Shown here: positions 18,455-27,779 of the stretch, in pieces
Position numbering within the stretch: the first letter of the stretch is position 1
Layout: each line of letters begins with the position of its first letter
NCBI RefSeq assembly: GCF_006542355.1
Contig: NZ_CP038141.1
Span: 1,494,001-1,558,000 of the forward strand
DNA length: 64,000 nucleotides
Direction of reading: 5' to 3'
Source: Swingsia samuiensis
GTDB taxonomy: Bacteria; Pseudomonadota; Alphaproteobacteria; Acetobacterales; Acetobacteraceae
Made by a program: the position numbers and the translations under genes
The notes under the pieces: generated by a model
What the model saw: the letters and a program-made list of their open reading frames with translations, nothing else
What the model was told of the DNA's origin: nothing
Database searches by the model: none

Positions 18455-18624
18455 TGACTAACAAATCTACTTTAATATTCACGGATCGTAGCTTGGAAAT
18501 AGTGCTTATGGCTTTGTTGGTTCTAAGCGGTGCAGTTTTGAGCACATTCTGGATTATGTGTATGGTCCCAGAAATTGGGCTGTATGATATTGTTAACTAT
18601 CTTTTATATGATAGCTTTCAGTAA
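18454..18624 (+). CDS. Small single-pass membrane protein (56 aa)
   Basis: ATG at 18454 shares its first base with the TAA of the previous gene (TAATG), so translation is coupled. The product has a short polar N-terminus, one hydrophobic helix of about 25 residues (IVLMALLVLSGAVLSTFWIM) and a polar tail. An in-frame longer start upstream lies inside the previous gene and is unlikely. Function unknown; it probably partners the 186-residue protein. Confidence 0.6.
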   Translation: MTNKSTLIFTDRSLEIVLMALLVLSGAVLSTFWIMCMVPEIGLYDIVNYLLYDSFQ

Positions 18625-18667
18625 GAAGAAGGGCATAGCAAGTTCATTTGCGTGCCCTTACTTCTTA
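18621..18667. terminator. Bidirectional terminator between converging genes
   Basis: GTAAGAAGAAGGGCA (18621-18635) and TGCCCTTACTTCTTAT (18653-18668) form an imperfect long stem with an uninterrupted AAGGGCA/TGCCCTT core. It lies between the small membrane protein gene and the ornithine decarboxylase gene. Confidence 0.65.
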
Positions 18668-18675
18668 TCTCACGT

Positions 18676-19815
18676 TTAAATGTAATACTCTTCTAATGGT
18701 GGAAAACCATTAAACCCTACCGAGCAATATGTAGAGACATACGCTCCTGTTGCTAGGATTTCGATACGATCTCCACTTTTGAGAGCATCGGGAAAAGCGA
18801 CACGATTTTTTTCGTATAAGATGTCAATGCCGTCACAGCTTGGGCCAGCAACAATACAGGGAGAGGTTGAACCCCCAGTCTGATCATGCGGGGTGCGGAA
18901 TTGATACCGAATAGCTTCGCCTTCCGTTTCGGCTAAACCACCAAATCGTCCGATATCAAGGTAAACCCATCGAGGGTCTGTCTCAGCGCCACCGCGACGG
19001 CTTACGAGAATAACCTCTGTGGAAACCGTTCCTGCCTGACCAACCATATAACGGCCTGGTTCCAGAAAGATCTCTGGTCTTTTGTGAGGAAAATACTCCG
19101 TTAACGCGTCGTCAATGGCTTTTGCGAAGTCATAAATAGGTGGAATTTTTTCACGATAGTGAGTGGGGAAACCACCACCCAGATTAAGCATCTGGAGGTC
19201 AATACCCTCATGGCATAAGTCATTAAAAAGAGTAGAGACAGCGCGAATGGCATGCTGGTAAGCTGCGATTCCTGTTTGTTGGCTTCCAACGTGGAAGGAT
19301 AACCCATAAGGGATAAGATTTAATTCTTTTGCACGAAGCATGAGGGTGTGGGCATGTGCCGTAGTCGTGCCAAACTTGCGAGAAAGAGGCCAATCGGCAC
19401 CTTCGTTTTCCACAGCAAGGCGGCAAAAGACACGGCTTCCAGGGGCATGTTGTGCAATTTTCTCCAGCTCTTCTAAGCTGTCAAACACAAACAGATTGAT
19501 GCCTTTTGCATATGCTTCTGTGATGGCAGAGGGCTTTTTAAGCGTATTGCCGTAAGAAATATGCTTGGGGTCGGCGCCCGCATCTAAGCACATCTGAACC
19601 TCTTGCAAGGAGGCCGCATCAAAGCAAGAGCCAAGAGAAACTAAGCGTTTCAATATAGCAGGAGCAGGATTAGCTTTGATGGCATAAAAAATCTTACCAT
19701 CAGGGAGCGCCTTATGGAGGTCGTGATAATGTTGCTCAACAACATCAAGATCTACGATAAGGCAGGGAGTAGCCGGAACTTGCTCAGTAAGAAACCGGGT
19801 GATTTTGGGAGTCAT
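18676..19815 (-). CDS. Ornithine (lysine/ornithine) decarboxylase, fold-type III
   Basis: A PLP-dependent decarboxylase of about 379 residues that makes putrescine (and possibly cadaverine). FYAIKANP carries the PLP lysine. HVGSQQTG, LNLGGGFPTHY, FLEPGRYMV and GPSCDGIDIL with the catalytic cysteine follow in family order. The frame is open to 20025, but the conserved domain begins at TPCLIVDLDVVEQ; the ATG at 19815 is chosen because GGGA is 9 nt upstream (a second ATG at 19824 abuts that site). The upstream sequence is better explained as an RNA leader. Confidence 0.88.
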   Translation of the reverse strand: MTPKITRFLTEQVPATPCLIVDLDVVEQHYHDLHKALPDGKIFYAIKANPAPAILKRLVSLGSCFDAASLQEVQMCLDAGADPKHISYGNTLKKPSAITEAYAKGINLFVFDSLEELEKIAQHAPGSRVFCRLAVENEGADWPLSRKFGTTTAHAHTLMLRAKELNLIPYGLSFHVGSQQTGIAAYQHAIRAVSTLFNDLCHEGIDLQMLNLGGGFPTHYREKIPPIYDFAKAIDDALTEYFPHKRPEIFLEPGRYMVGQAGTVSTEVILVSRRGGAETDPRWVYLDIGRFGGLAETEGEAIRYQFRTPHDQTGGSTSPCIVAGPSCDGIDILYEKNRVAFPDALKSGDRIEILATGAYVSTYCSVGFNGFPPLEEYYI

Positions 19816-19829
19816 GTCACTCATTCCCA

Positions 19830-19990
19830 GAACCAGACTTGTCGGGGTAAAGCCCAACAAGTGTGTTGCGAAACGGTCGAACGGACCGGCGAATAGCGGG
19901 ATCTCTTGTTTCTGAAGATCCTGAAGGCCAGAGCGCTTGACGTCGTTGCGTAACCTCGAAAAGGGCCAGTGGCACGTGCGTTGCTGCGTG
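19830..19990 (-). promoter_or_regulatory. Candidate speF-type RNA leader of the ornithine decarboxylase gene
   Basis: This stretch upstream of the decarboxylase start is distinctly richer in G+C than its surroundings and carries nested inverted repeats: 19838-19861 (CTTGT...ACAAG, with GGG/CCC inside), 19874-19888 (CGGTC/GACCG), and 19899-19921 (GGATCT/AGATCC with one interruption). A conserved cis-acting RNA (speF) is known upstream of alphaproteobacterial ornithine decarboxylase genes, and position and strand fit; I have not matched it to the covariance model. Alternatively it encodes an N-terminal extension of 67-70 residues. Confidence 0.45.
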
Positions 19991-20179
19991 AGGCGGCATA
20001 TGACGTTAAAAGTCTTTTGTTGCAAGGGATAATTTTATTATTTTCGAAATATTAATATTAGTTGCTTATATAAAGGGAACAAAGATAGCTCTTTCTGCGT
20101 ATGATGTTGCGGCAAGCAATAATATTAAATAGTTGTAAAGTTTCTTGGACCATTAACAGGACTTGATGAGGACTTTTGC

Positions 20180-21334
20180 GTGACCTTCTCCACTGATTCT
20201 TCCGCAACAGAACAGAAAAAAGGCACGGCTCCAGCGCCAGATTCGAAAGCTGTTAATGTTAATGCGGAAATAAAACGTATCCGTAAAAAGCTGTCCGAAG
20301 CGGATAGAGAAGCCATCATTCAAGTCCGAAAATATGGTCTTGAGGGGCCGGGAACAGGGGCAAGATCTCCGTTTTCTATGCCTTGGGGTGGCTGGAAGCT
20401 GGTTTTTCGGCAAGTGTTTTCAGAGGCGGGGTCCTCAGAAACTTCTTTATCTGCTGCCGGGTGTGCATTTTATGCCACATTGTCTTTATTCCCTGCTATT
20501 TCGAGTTTGATCTCGGTTTATGGACTGGTGTTTGACCTTAATACAGTTGAACCTCAGCTTGAGTTATTGAGACATCTTTTGCCGCCCGCTGCTTACACGT
20601 TGATTGGTGGCCGCATACATGAGTTGGTCTCCCAACCGCATACGTCTTTGACAATTGGACTGATATTTTCGCTGTTCATCGCGTTATGGTCTGCTTCGGC
20701 AAGCACAAAATCAATGCTTTCAGCTTTGAATATGGCTTACAATGTTGACGAAAGCCGTGGTTTTATCAGCTTTCAGCTTACGGCTCTTATTACCACGTTA
20801 GTAACCATTATGGGGGCGGCTTTAACACTTGCCTTGATGGTGGCGGCTCCGGCTTTGGTTGATTATTTGCCTGATATATTAGGGGTTCAGCGATTATTGC
20901 CGCCGTTTGATTGGCTTGTTTCGTATGGAGCAAGGCTGTTTTTCCATACGCTTGGGCCAATATTAATGCTTTTGTTTGTGTTCGTTTTTGTGACCCTTCT
21001 TTATCGGTTTGGGCCTTCACGAAAAGCATCAAAATGGCGCTGGATTATCCCAGGTTCGTTGATTGCAACGTTCTTTTGGGTCCTTACCTCGCTTGGTTTT
21101 TCTTGGTACGTGGCTCACTTTGCCAGTTATAGCGTGACGTATGGACCACTTGGCGCTGTGGCGGCAATTATGATGTGGTTTTTTGTAAGTGTTTATGTTG
21201 TGCTGGTGGGAGCCGAGTTTAATGCAAGTTTAGAAGAGAGAGCAAAAGGCTCCTTGCCGCGTATTGCTGGGATGCCACAAGTCTCTTCTGTTGTATCGGC
21301 TGCAATGGCCTCAAATGAGATGCCAGAGCAATAA
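20180..21334 (+). CDS. YihY/BrkB family inner-membrane protein
   Basis: A 384-residue protein with about 75 polar N-terminal residues followed by six hydrophobic segments. The motifs AAGCAFYATLSLFPAISSLISVYG, LWSASASTKSMLSALNMAYNVDESRGF and YGPLGAVAAIMMWFFVSVYVVLVGAEFNA are characteristic of the YihY/BrkB family. Its molecular function is not established; the old RNase BN assignment of the family was withdrawn. Start GTG at 20180 with GAGGA about 8 nt upstream. It converges with rlpA and the stop codons are one base apart. Confidence 0.88.
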   Translation: MTFSTDSSATEQKKGTAPAPDSKAVNVNAEIKRIRKKLSEADREAIIQVRKYGLEGPGTGARSPFSMPWGGWKLVFRQVFSEAGSSETSLSAAGCAFYATLSLFPAISSLISVYGLVFDLNTVEPQLELLRHLLPPAAYTLIGGRIHELVSQPHTSLTIGLIFSLFIALWSASASTKSMLSALNMAYNVDESRGFISFQLTALITTLVTIMGAALTLALMVAAPALVDYLPDILGVQRLLPPFDWLVSYGARLFFHTLGPILMLLFVFVFVTLLYRFGPSRKASKWRWIIPGSLIATFFWVLTSLGFSWYVAHFASYSVTYGPLGAVAAIMMWFFVSVYVVLVGAEFNASLEERAKGSLPRIAGMPQVSSVVSAAMASNEMPEQ

Positions 21335-21335
21335 T

Positions 21336-21902
21336 TTAAGGTTGTTGAGGCTCTTGCACAGTCTTTGCAGAAGATGGGGCCTCTGCAACTTCATTTTGTG
21401 AAGCATTTTTAGGAGCTAGTGGCGCAATTTTCACATGAGCTGTGCCCGAGTTTACCATTCCAATTTTTTCAGCAGCAGCATGCGATAAGTCAATAATCCG
21501 ATGATTAAATGGACCACGATCATTGACGGTAACAACAACAGATCGGCCTGTATCTTCAGAAGTGACGAGTAGTTTGGTGCCAAGTGGTAATGAGGGATGT
21601 GCTGCTGTTAAGTCATTCGAGTTAAATGTGGAGCCATCGCTGGTTTTTCTTCCGTGAAAATGGCGGCCGTACCAGCTGGCAACGCCACTTTGTGTCCATG
21701 TCGCAACTTTATGTGCTTTTCTGGCAAGGGCCGCACGTACTGCGGAGGCCCAGCTTGTATGGGGCGCAGGGGTGAGGGGAGCGGGAGAATCGTCAGCGGC
21801 ATGAGCCGGCAGACTAACTCCGCATAGCAACACAAAAAAAACAGCGTGGCGCAAACGCAATTTAGATACGGAAGAATGAAGTTGAGATATTATATGAGGC
21901 AT
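21336..21902 (-). CDS. RlpA-like septal/cell-wall double-psi barrel protein
   Basis: A 188-residue secreted protein. A signal peptide spans about residues 17-35, with likely cleavage after AHA. The RlpA double-psi beta-barrel domain has GVASWYGRHFHGRKTSDGSTFN, LPLGTKLLV and VNDRGPFNHRIIDLSHAAAEKIGM, including the catalytic-type aspartate. RlpA proteins bind or cleave denuded glycan strands of peptidoglycan. No SPOR domain follows, unlike in Pseudomonas RlpA. No lipobox is seen, so it is probably periplasmic rather than a lipoprotein. Confidence 0.88.
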   Translation of the reverse strand: MPHIISQLHSSVSKLRLRHAVFFVLLCGVSLPAHAADDSPAPLTPAPHTSWASAVRAALARKAHKVATWTQSGVASWYGRHFHGRKTSDGSTFNSNDLTAAHPSLPLGTKLLVTSEDTGRSVVVTVNDRGPFNHRIIDLSHAAAEKIGMVNSGTAHVKIAPLAPKNASQNEVAEAPSSAKTVQEPQQP

Positions 21903-22069
21903 GAAATTAATATCTTCCTTTACGAGAAACTAAAGGCTTATGAGGTTTTTTAACATAAAACTTCTTAAGATGCATTAATGAACCTTTGGAAAGAGGCATC
22001 ATTAGGGCATGAATGGTTTTGTTTTAAGAAGCTTTCATGAATCTTCTGAAAGTGCTATCGCGCGTGTAA

Positions 22070-22519
22070 ATGAAACGTCCTCTGATTGCCGTTCTGAACG
22101 GTCCGAACTTAAATATGCTTGGTTTACGTCAGCCTGAAGTTTATGGGCATGCGACGTTAGACGATGTAGAACATCTATGCATTCAAGCTGCTGAGCGGCT
22201 TGATATTGCTATAGATTTTCGGCAAACGAATGGAGAGGGCGAACTTGTTTCATGGGTGCAGGAATGTCGCGATCGAGCTGATGGAATCGTGATTAATCCA
22301 GCCGCTTATGGACATACATCTATTGCTTTGTTGGATGCTTTGCTGGCGGTCGAGTTGCCAGTGATTGAGGTCCACATTTCCAATATTCATCGCCGGGAGG
22401 CATTTCGCCATCATACTTACGTTTCTCAAGCTGCAATTGGTGTTATTTGCGGTCTGGGGGTGCGAGGGTATGCGCATGCGCTTCAGGCAATTACAGACAT
22501 GATCGAAGACGAAGGATGA
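22070..22519 (+). CDS. aroQ: 3-dehydroquinate dehydratase, type II
   Basis: A 149-residue type II dehydroquinase of the shikimate pathway. LNGPNLNMLGLRQPEVYG holds the active-site Arg and Tyr, NPAAYGHTSIALLDAL the substrate Asn and His, and EVHISNIHRREAFRHHTYVS the conserved His/Arg region. It is the first gene of an aroQ-accB-accC operon, an arrangement common in proteobacteria; it overlaps accB by 4 bp. Confidence 0.95.
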   Translation: MKRPLIAVLNGPNLNMLGLRQPEVYGHATLDDVEHLCIQAAERLDIAIDFRQTNGEGELVSWVQECRDRADGIVINPAAYGHTSIALLDALLAVELPVIEVHISNIHRREAFRHHTYVSQAAIGVICGLGVRGYAHALQAITDMIEDEG

Positions 22520-22968
22520 GCCGTATGCTCGTGGATAAGGATGCCATTCGGGCATTGGCCGATATTTTAACGGAAACCGGCCTAACTGAAATTGAAATAG
22601 CAGAAGCGGATAGCCGTATCCGGGTAGCGCGCGGAAGCACTGTTGTGCAGGCTGCTGCTCCTGTTGCTGCTGCGGCACCTGCAACAGGTAGTGTTGCTGA
22701 GGCAGCGCCCGCTGTTGCGAACCCTGAAAAACACCCAGGAATGGTTCCAAGCCCAATGGTGGGTGTGGTTTATCTGACTCCCGATCCTGCTTCGCCTCCT
22801 TTTGCACAAGAAGGTCAAACGGTATCAGCCGGTCAAACGATCATGCTGATTGAAGCGATGAAAACATTTAACCAAATTAAGGCCCCTCGTTCCGGTGTGC
22901 TGACCAAGTTTTTAGTAGAGACAGGTCAACCTGTTGAGTACAGCGAGCCTTTGGCGATTATTGAATAA
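22516..22968 (+). CDS. accB: Biotin carboxyl carrier protein of acetyl-CoA carboxylase
   Basis: A 150-residue BCCP. An N-terminal helical region (VDKDAIRALADILTETGLTEIEI) is joined by an Ala/Pro-rich linker (about 45-75) to the biotinyl domain. The biotinylated lysine is K116 in IEAMKTFNQIKAP. The ATG at 22516 overlapping the aroQ stop (ATGA) is chosen over the longer in-frame start. The last base of its stop overlaps the accC start. Confidence 0.95.
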   Translation: MSRMLVDKDAIRALADILTETGLTEIEIAEADSRIRVARGSTVVQAAAPVAAAAPATGSVAEAAPAVANPEKHPGMVPSPMVGVVYLTPDPASPPFAQEGQTVSAGQTIMLIEAMKTFNQIKAPRSGVLTKFLVETGQPVEYSEPLAIIE

Positions 22969-24317
22969 TGTTTTCGAAGATTCTTATTGCCAATCGAGGT
23001 GAGATTGCACTGCGTATTCAGCGCGCTTGCCGAGAGATGGGTATAAAAACGATAGCGGTTCATTCCACAGCAGATGCTGATGCCATGCATGTTCGCTTGG
23101 CAGATCAGGCTGTTTGCATTGGCCCACCTAGTGCACGAGACTCCTATCTGAATGTTGCTGCTATTTTATCTGCGGCAACAATTACAGGTGCCGAGGCAAT
23201 CCATCCTGGATATGGCTTTTTGTCTGAAAATGCAGAATTTGCAGAGACAGTTGAAGAGCATGGTTTGGCTTTTATTGGTCCGACAGCCCAGCATATTCGA
23301 ATGATGGGAGACAAGATCACTGCTAAGACGACGATGGAAGAATTGGGGGTCCCTCTTGTTCCTGGCTCTGACGGTGCTTTGAAAAATTTAAGCGAAGCGC
23401 GTCAGGTAGCGGAGCAAGTTGGCTATCCGGTTCTTATTAAGGCTGCGGCTGGTGGCGGTGGCCGTGGTATGAAAGTAGCTCACTCTGCAGATGAGATTGA
23501 GGAAGCTTGGACGGTAGCGCGAACAGAAGCTCGTGCAGCTTTTGGTAATGACGAAGTTTACCTTGAAAAATATCTTAACCGTCCACGGCACATTGAGCTT
23601 CAAATTTTAGGTGATCAATACGGGAACGTTGTGCATTTTGGTGAGCGTGACTGTTCTTTGCAGCGACGCCATCAGAAGCTTTTGGAAGAAGCAGGCTCAC
23701 CTGTACTAACAGATGCAGAACGTGAAGAAATTGGGCAAACGGTTACAAAAGCTCTTTCCCGGATGGGATATCGTAATGCTGGGACGTTAGAATTTTTGTA
23801 TCAGGACGGTCAGTTCTCTTTTATTGAGATGAATACGCGTCTGCAGGTTGAGCACCCTGTTACAGAAATGGTGTGTAATGTTGATCTGGTAAAAGAGCAG
23901 ATTCGCGTGGCAGCCGGTGAGAAGCTTGGCTATACACAAAAAGACATAAAAATGTCAGGCCATGCGATTGAATGCCGTATCAATGCGGAAGATCCTGAAA
24001 CGTTCTTACCAAGCCCTGGAACGATTAATGTATTCCATGCTCCTGGTGGGCTAGGGGTTCGTATGGATAGTGCTATTTTTGCCGGATATCGTATTCCTCC
24101 TTATTACGATAGTATGATCGCGAAGCTTATTGTTCATGCTCCAACGCGTGCAGAAGCGATTGCTCGGATGCATCGTGCTTTAGATGAATGTGTTGTAGAT
24201 GGAGTGAAAACAGTTATTCCACTACATCGTAAGATTCTATCAGACCCTTCTTTTCAAAAGGGGGATTATACTATTCACTGGCTAGAGCAGTTTGTCGCGG
24301 CTCAAAGCAAATCTTAA
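22968..24317 (+). CDS. accC: Acetyl-CoA carboxylase biotin carboxylase subunit
   Basis: A 449-residue ATP-grasp biotin carboxylase. The N-terminal ILIANRGEIALRIQRACREMG, the glycine-rich ATP loop KAAAGGGGRGMKV, and EMNTRLQVEHPVTEMV near residue 290 are diagnostic. It carboxylates biotin on AccB in the first step of fatty-acid synthesis. Translationally coupled to accB (TAATG). Confidence 0.97.
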   Translation: MFSKILIANRGEIALRIQRACREMGIKTIAVHSTADADAMHVRLADQAVCIGPPSARDSYLNVAAILSAATITGAEAIHPGYGFLSENAEFAETVEEHGLAFIGPTAQHIRMMGDKITAKTTMEELGVPLVPGSDGALKNLSEARQVAEQVGYPVLIKAAAGGGGRGMKVAHSADEIEEAWTVARTEARAAFGNDEVYLEKYLNRPRHIELQILGDQYGNVVHFGERDCSLQRRHQKLLEEAGSPVLTDAEREEIGQTVTKALSRMGYRNAGTLEFLYQDGQFSFIEMNTRLQVEHPVTEMVCNVDLVKEQIRVAAGEKLGYTQKDIKMSGHAIECRINAEDPETFLPSPGTINVFHAPGGLGVRMDSAIFAGYRIPPYYDSMIAKLIVHAPTRAEAIARMHRALDECVVDGVKTVIPLHRKILSDPSFQKGDYTIHWLEQFVAAQSKS

Positions 24318-24334
24318 AACGAAAAGAAAAGAGC

Positions 24335-24907
24335 ATGTTGCAATACGCAGAAACGATATGTGTCGATGCAAAGATTGGTCATGTACCACATGTGGTTTCT
24401 GCGTTGTCAGATTTGGAAAATGCAGGGGCCTGGGTAACGGAAGTTGGCCAGCTTAACCAACTCTTGCTCTTTTACTCTTCATCTAATTTGCTTGACCTTC
24501 AAAGGCAGCGTGCCGCGTTGCTTGCTAAAATTCCTCAAGAGTTCATTCTTCAAACGGATATTACGACTTGGCGTGTGATTGCTCCCGTATTGCCGATGGG
24601 AGTGTATGGCCAAGCGTATGAATGGCGGTGTTATCACGTTCTGCCAAATGAGATGGAGAAAGTAGAGCGTGAGTTTTTGTCTGCTTTGAACCGGCGCGTT
24701 GAAGTCTCTCCATTAATGTGTGGTTTGATCTCTTTAGAGGGGACGCCGCGTATTGCGCATTTATGGCCGTATGGTGATGTGAAGGACAGACAGGAGAAAA
24801 GGGCGCAAGCCGTTGCCGCTGGAGGTTGGCCTCCTAAGGTTGCTCCATATTTATACAAGATGAAAAATGCATTATTATCACCACTCGCATCTTCTCAATG
24901 GAAATGA
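24335..24907 (+). CDS. NIPSNAP family protein
   Basis: A 190-residue protein with two ferredoxin-like halves. The second half has YEWRCYHVLPNEMEKVEREFLSALNRR and later LEGTPRIAHLWPYGDVKDRQEKRAQA, the NIPSNAP pattern of a dimeric alpha/beta barrel. No enzymatic activity is established for bacterial members. It follows accC by 17 bp with GAAAAGAG in between and is probably the last gene of the aroQ-accB-accC operon, a position often taken by other genes in relatives. A link to lipid synthesis is inferred only from position. Confidence 0.75.
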   Translation: MLQYAETICVDAKIGHVPHVVSALSDLENAGAWVTEVGQLNQLLLFYSSSNLLDLQRQRAALLAKIPQEFILQTDITTWRVIAPVLPMGVYGQAYEWRCYHVLPNEMEKVEREFLSALNRRVEVSPLMCGLISLEGTPRIAHLWPYGDVKDRQEKRAQAVAAGGWPPKVAPYLYKMKNALLSPLASSQWK

Positions 24908-25163
24908 AGAAAAAGAGGGTGCTGTCCGAGGGTTTATTTCTCAGAAAAGCTTATTTTTAGAACAATAATTCCGTTCTTATATAAAATAAGAAAGAAAATA
25001 AAAAATTAATTCGATACTTTTTGACAAATGATGTTGTCGTTTGCCTGTTGGTCATGTAGCCCTTGTCGGGTATATAGGGAAAAGTTTTCACGATACTGTG
25101 TACGTAGGCGGAAATGATTTTCGTTTTGTACATCGTGATATCAGTTGAACAGCGAGTATTCCA

Positions 25164-27017
25164 ATGTCTCTGAATTCCGTCGTTGAGAGTGTGACCGCAC
25201 GTGTTATCGAGCGTTCGAAGGTCTCACGTCGCCGATATCTCGCTTTGATGGAGCGTAATAGGGAGAAGGGAGTATCCCGTCCGCGGCTTGCATGTGGAAA
25301 TCTAGCGCATGCGATTGCAGCTGCAGGAGCCGATAAACCTGACCTGATGCGTCCGCTGGATAAGAATATCGGCATGATTACAACATATAATGATATGTTG
25401 TCAGCCCATCAGCCTTATGGTCATTATCCAGACCAAATCAAATTGTTTGCTCGTGAGGCAGGAGCGACAGCGCAGGTAGCGGGCGGAGCGCCGGCGATGT
25501 GTGATGGCGTGACGCAAGGACAAGAGGGGATGGAGCTTTCTCTTTTCTCTCGTGATGTTATTGCGATGTCAACGGCGGTGGGTTTGAGCCATGGCATGTT
25601 TAATAGCGTGGCCTTGCTCGGTGTTTGTGATAAAATTGTTCCCGGCTTGTTAATGGGAGCTTTACGGTTTGGTCATTTGCCAACCATGTTAATCCCCGCT
25701 GGGCCAATGACATCTGGCTTGCCCAATAAAGAGAAATTAAAGATTCGTCAGCTCTTTGTCGAAGGTAAGGTTGGAAAAGAAAAACTGATGGAAGCCGAGA
25801 ATGCTTCTTATCATGGTCCAGGAACGTGTACGTTTTATGGAACAGCTAATACCAACCAAATGATTGTGGAAATCATGGGCCTTATGATGCCCGATTCTGC
25901 TTTTATTCCGACAAATACGCCACTGCGTCAGGCGATGACGCGTGCGAGTATACATCGTTTGGCTGAGATTAGCATTAACGGTGATGATGAACGATCATTG
26001 GCAAAATGTGTTGATGAAAAAGCCATTGTTAATGCCGCTATTGGTCTTTTGGCGACAGGTGGTTCAACAAATCTGACCATACATTTGCCTGCCATCGCGC
26101 GGGCTGCAGGAATTGTTTTCGATTGGGAGGACTTTAGCCGTTTGTCTGCTGAAGTCCCGTTGATTACGCATGTGTACCCCAATGGCTCAGAGGATGTGAA
26201 TGCCTTCAATCGTGTTGGAGGAATGCCAACCGTTATCTCTGAACTGATTGATGCGGATCTTTTACACACCGATATATTGACGATTTCACGCGGTGGAATG
26301 AAAGACTACACACAACGCGCGTCTTTAAGTGAAGACGGCAAGAGTGTGGTGTATAACCCATCGAAGCCATCTTCAGACCCAAATATTCTAAGAGGAATTA
26401 AAGAACCGTTTAGTTCAGATGGAGGCATTAAGCTTCTTGAAGGGAATATTGGTCGTGCCATTTATAAAAGCAGTGCAATTAAAGAAAAGCATTTAACGGT
26501 TGAAGCACCTGCACGTGTCTTTATAGACCAGAAAGATGTTGCAACTGCTTATCAAAATGGTGAACTGGAGCGCGATGTCGTTGTTGTCGTTCGCTTTCAA
26601 GGACCAGAAGCAAATGGAATGCCAGAGCTACATAAATTGACGCCTGCTTTAGGTGTTCTGCAGGATCGTGGATTTAATGTTGCGTTAATCACAGATGGTC
26701 GTATGTCTGGTGCGAGTGGAAAGGTACCAGCAGCTGTGCACGTGGTTCCAGAGGCACAAGATGGTGGGCCTATCGCCAAGATTAAGGACGGAGATATCGT
26801 CCGGGTATGTGCTGTGACAGGCCGAATTGAAGTCTTGGCAGACCCTCATGAGTGGGAGGCTAGAAAACCAGCTCAACCTCCGTTGCCAGCCCTTGGAACT
26901 GGACGTGAGATGTTTGCCCTTATGCGTTCTGTCCATCTTTCAGCAGAAAGAGGTGCATCAGCCATGATTGAGTTGATGGAAAAAGACCTTGATGCTGTTG
27001 GTGATAATATTCAGTAA
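25164..27017 (+). CDS. edd: Phosphogluconate dehydratase
   Basis: A 617-residue IlvD/Edd family [Fe-S] dehydratase that converts 6-phosphogluconate to KDPG in the Entner-Doudoroff pathway. Seen: [50 protein letters not shown] with a cluster cysteine, [29 protein letters not shown] and [18 protein letters not shown]. Length and motifs fit Edd rather than IlvD. It forms an operon with eda, 18 bp downstream. Confidence 0.96.
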   Translation: MSLNSVVESVTARVIERSKVSRRRYLALMERNREKGVSRPRLACGNLAHAIAAAGADKPDLMRPLDKNIGMITTYNDMLSAHQPYGHYPDQIKLFAREAGATAQVAGGAPAMCDGVTQGQEGMELSLFSRDVIAMSTAVGLSHGMFNSVALLGVCDKIVPGLLMGALRFGHLPTMLIPAGPMTSGLPNKEKLKIRQLFVEGKVGKEKLMEAENASYHGPGTCTFYGTANTNQMIVEIMGLMMPDSAFIPTNTPLRQAMTRASIHRLAEISINGDDERSLAKCVDEKAIVNAAIGLLATGGSTNLTIHLPAIARAAGIVFDWEDFSRLSAEVPLITHVYPNGSEDVNAFNRVGGMPTVISELIDADLLHTDILTISRGGMKDYTQRASLSEDGKSVVYNPSKPSSDPNILRGIKEPFSSDGGIKLLEGNIGRAIYKSSAIKEKHLTVEAPARVFIDQKDVATAYQNGELERDVVVVVRFQGPEANGMPELHKLTPALGVLQDRGFNVALITDGRMSGASGKVPAAVHVVPEAQDGGPIAKIKDGDIVRVCAVTGRIEVLADPHEWEARKPAQPPLPALGTGREMFALMRSVHLSAERGASAMIELMEKDLDAVGDNIQ

Positions 27018-27035
27018 GAGACGAGGACCGTTAGA

Positions 27036-27659
27036 ATGAGTGATACAGCAAAGATTGATGCAGTCATGACACGCAGCCCTGTGCTGCCTGTTATTGTGGT
27101 AAAAGACGTAGCGCATGCGCGCCCTTTAGCAGAAGCATTAGTAGCCGGTGGTTTGACAACTCTGGAAGTAACGCTTCGTACGCCATGCGCATTAGAAGCT
27201 ATTTCTGAAATGTCTAAGGTTAAGGGCGCATTGGTAGGTGCCGGAACGGTACTTAATCCAGATGATTTGAAAAATGCAGTTCAGGCTGGCGCACAGTTTA
27301 TTGTAAGCCCAGGTTTGACAGCACCTTTGGCAGATGCTGCGCAGAAACATGATATTCCATTTTTGCCAGGTATCGCGAATGCAGGCGATATTATGCGTGG
27401 CCTCGATATGGGGTTGAAGCGGTTTAAGTTTTTCCCAGCGATGAATAATGGTGGGATACCTGCGCTAAAGAGCCTATCAAGTGTATTTGGTGGTATTCGT
27501 TTCTGCCCAACAGGTGGTATTACAGAAGATACGGCCGCTGAATGGCTTGCTCTTCCATCTGTGTCATGTATCGGTGGTTCATGGATTACAGCGGGTGATT
27601 TTGATCCAGAAAAAATCAAAGAACGCGCTGCAGCGGCTGCTCGTTTAAAAGCGTCTTAA
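27036..27659 (+). CDS. eda: 2-dehydro-3-deoxyphosphogluconate (KDPG) aldolase
   Basis: A 207-residue class I aldolase that splits KDPG to pyruvate and glyceraldehyde-3-phosphate. The Schiff-base lysine is K131 (RFKFFPA) and the catalytic glutamate is E44 (LEVTLRTP). VGAGTVL and CPTGGI complete the phosphate site. With edd it makes the complete lower Entner-Doudoroff branch. A hairpin terminator lies just beyond. Confidence 0.96.
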   Translation: MSDTAKIDAVMTRSPVLPVIVVKDVAHARPLAEALVAGGLTTLEVTLRTPCALEAISEMSKVKGALVGAGTVLNPDDLKNAVQAGAQFIVSPGLTAPLADAAQKHDIPFLPGIANAGDIMRGLDMGLKRFKFFPAMNNGGIPALKSLSSVFGGIRFCPTGGITEDTAAEWLALPSVSCIGGSWITAGDFDPEKIKERAAAAARLKAS

Positions 27660-27668
27660 GCACATGTA

Positions 27669-27703
27669 AGCACGGTAAGGACTATATTGGTTGTTACCGT
27701 GCT
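27669..27703 (+). terminator. Terminator of edd-eda
   Basis: A 10-bp perfect stem, AGCACGGTAA (27669-27678) and TTACCGTGCT (27694-27703). The downstream tract is only moderately T-rich. Confidence 0.6.
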
Positions 27704-27779
27704 GTTAAATCAAAATAATTGTTAAAAAATTACAAAACAACAATTTGCAGAAAAATTTTAATTCAAGCATAAGCTCCGT

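Noticed and set aside
19816-20025. N-terminal extension of ornithine decarboxylase starting at 20025
   Set aside because: The conserved domain begins after 19815, a well-spaced ribosome site serves that ATG, and the upstream sequence has repeats typical of an RNA leader. The longer start is kept as an alternative only.
22447-22515. Longer start for accB inside aroQ
   Set aside because: The ATGA overlap at 22516 is the usual coupling for this operon, and the extra 23 residues (Arg/Cys-rich) have no place in BCCP.
25021-25049. TTGACA upstream of edd as a promoter
   Set aside because: The -35 is perfect, but no acceptable -10 lies 16-18 bp downstream, so it was left out.
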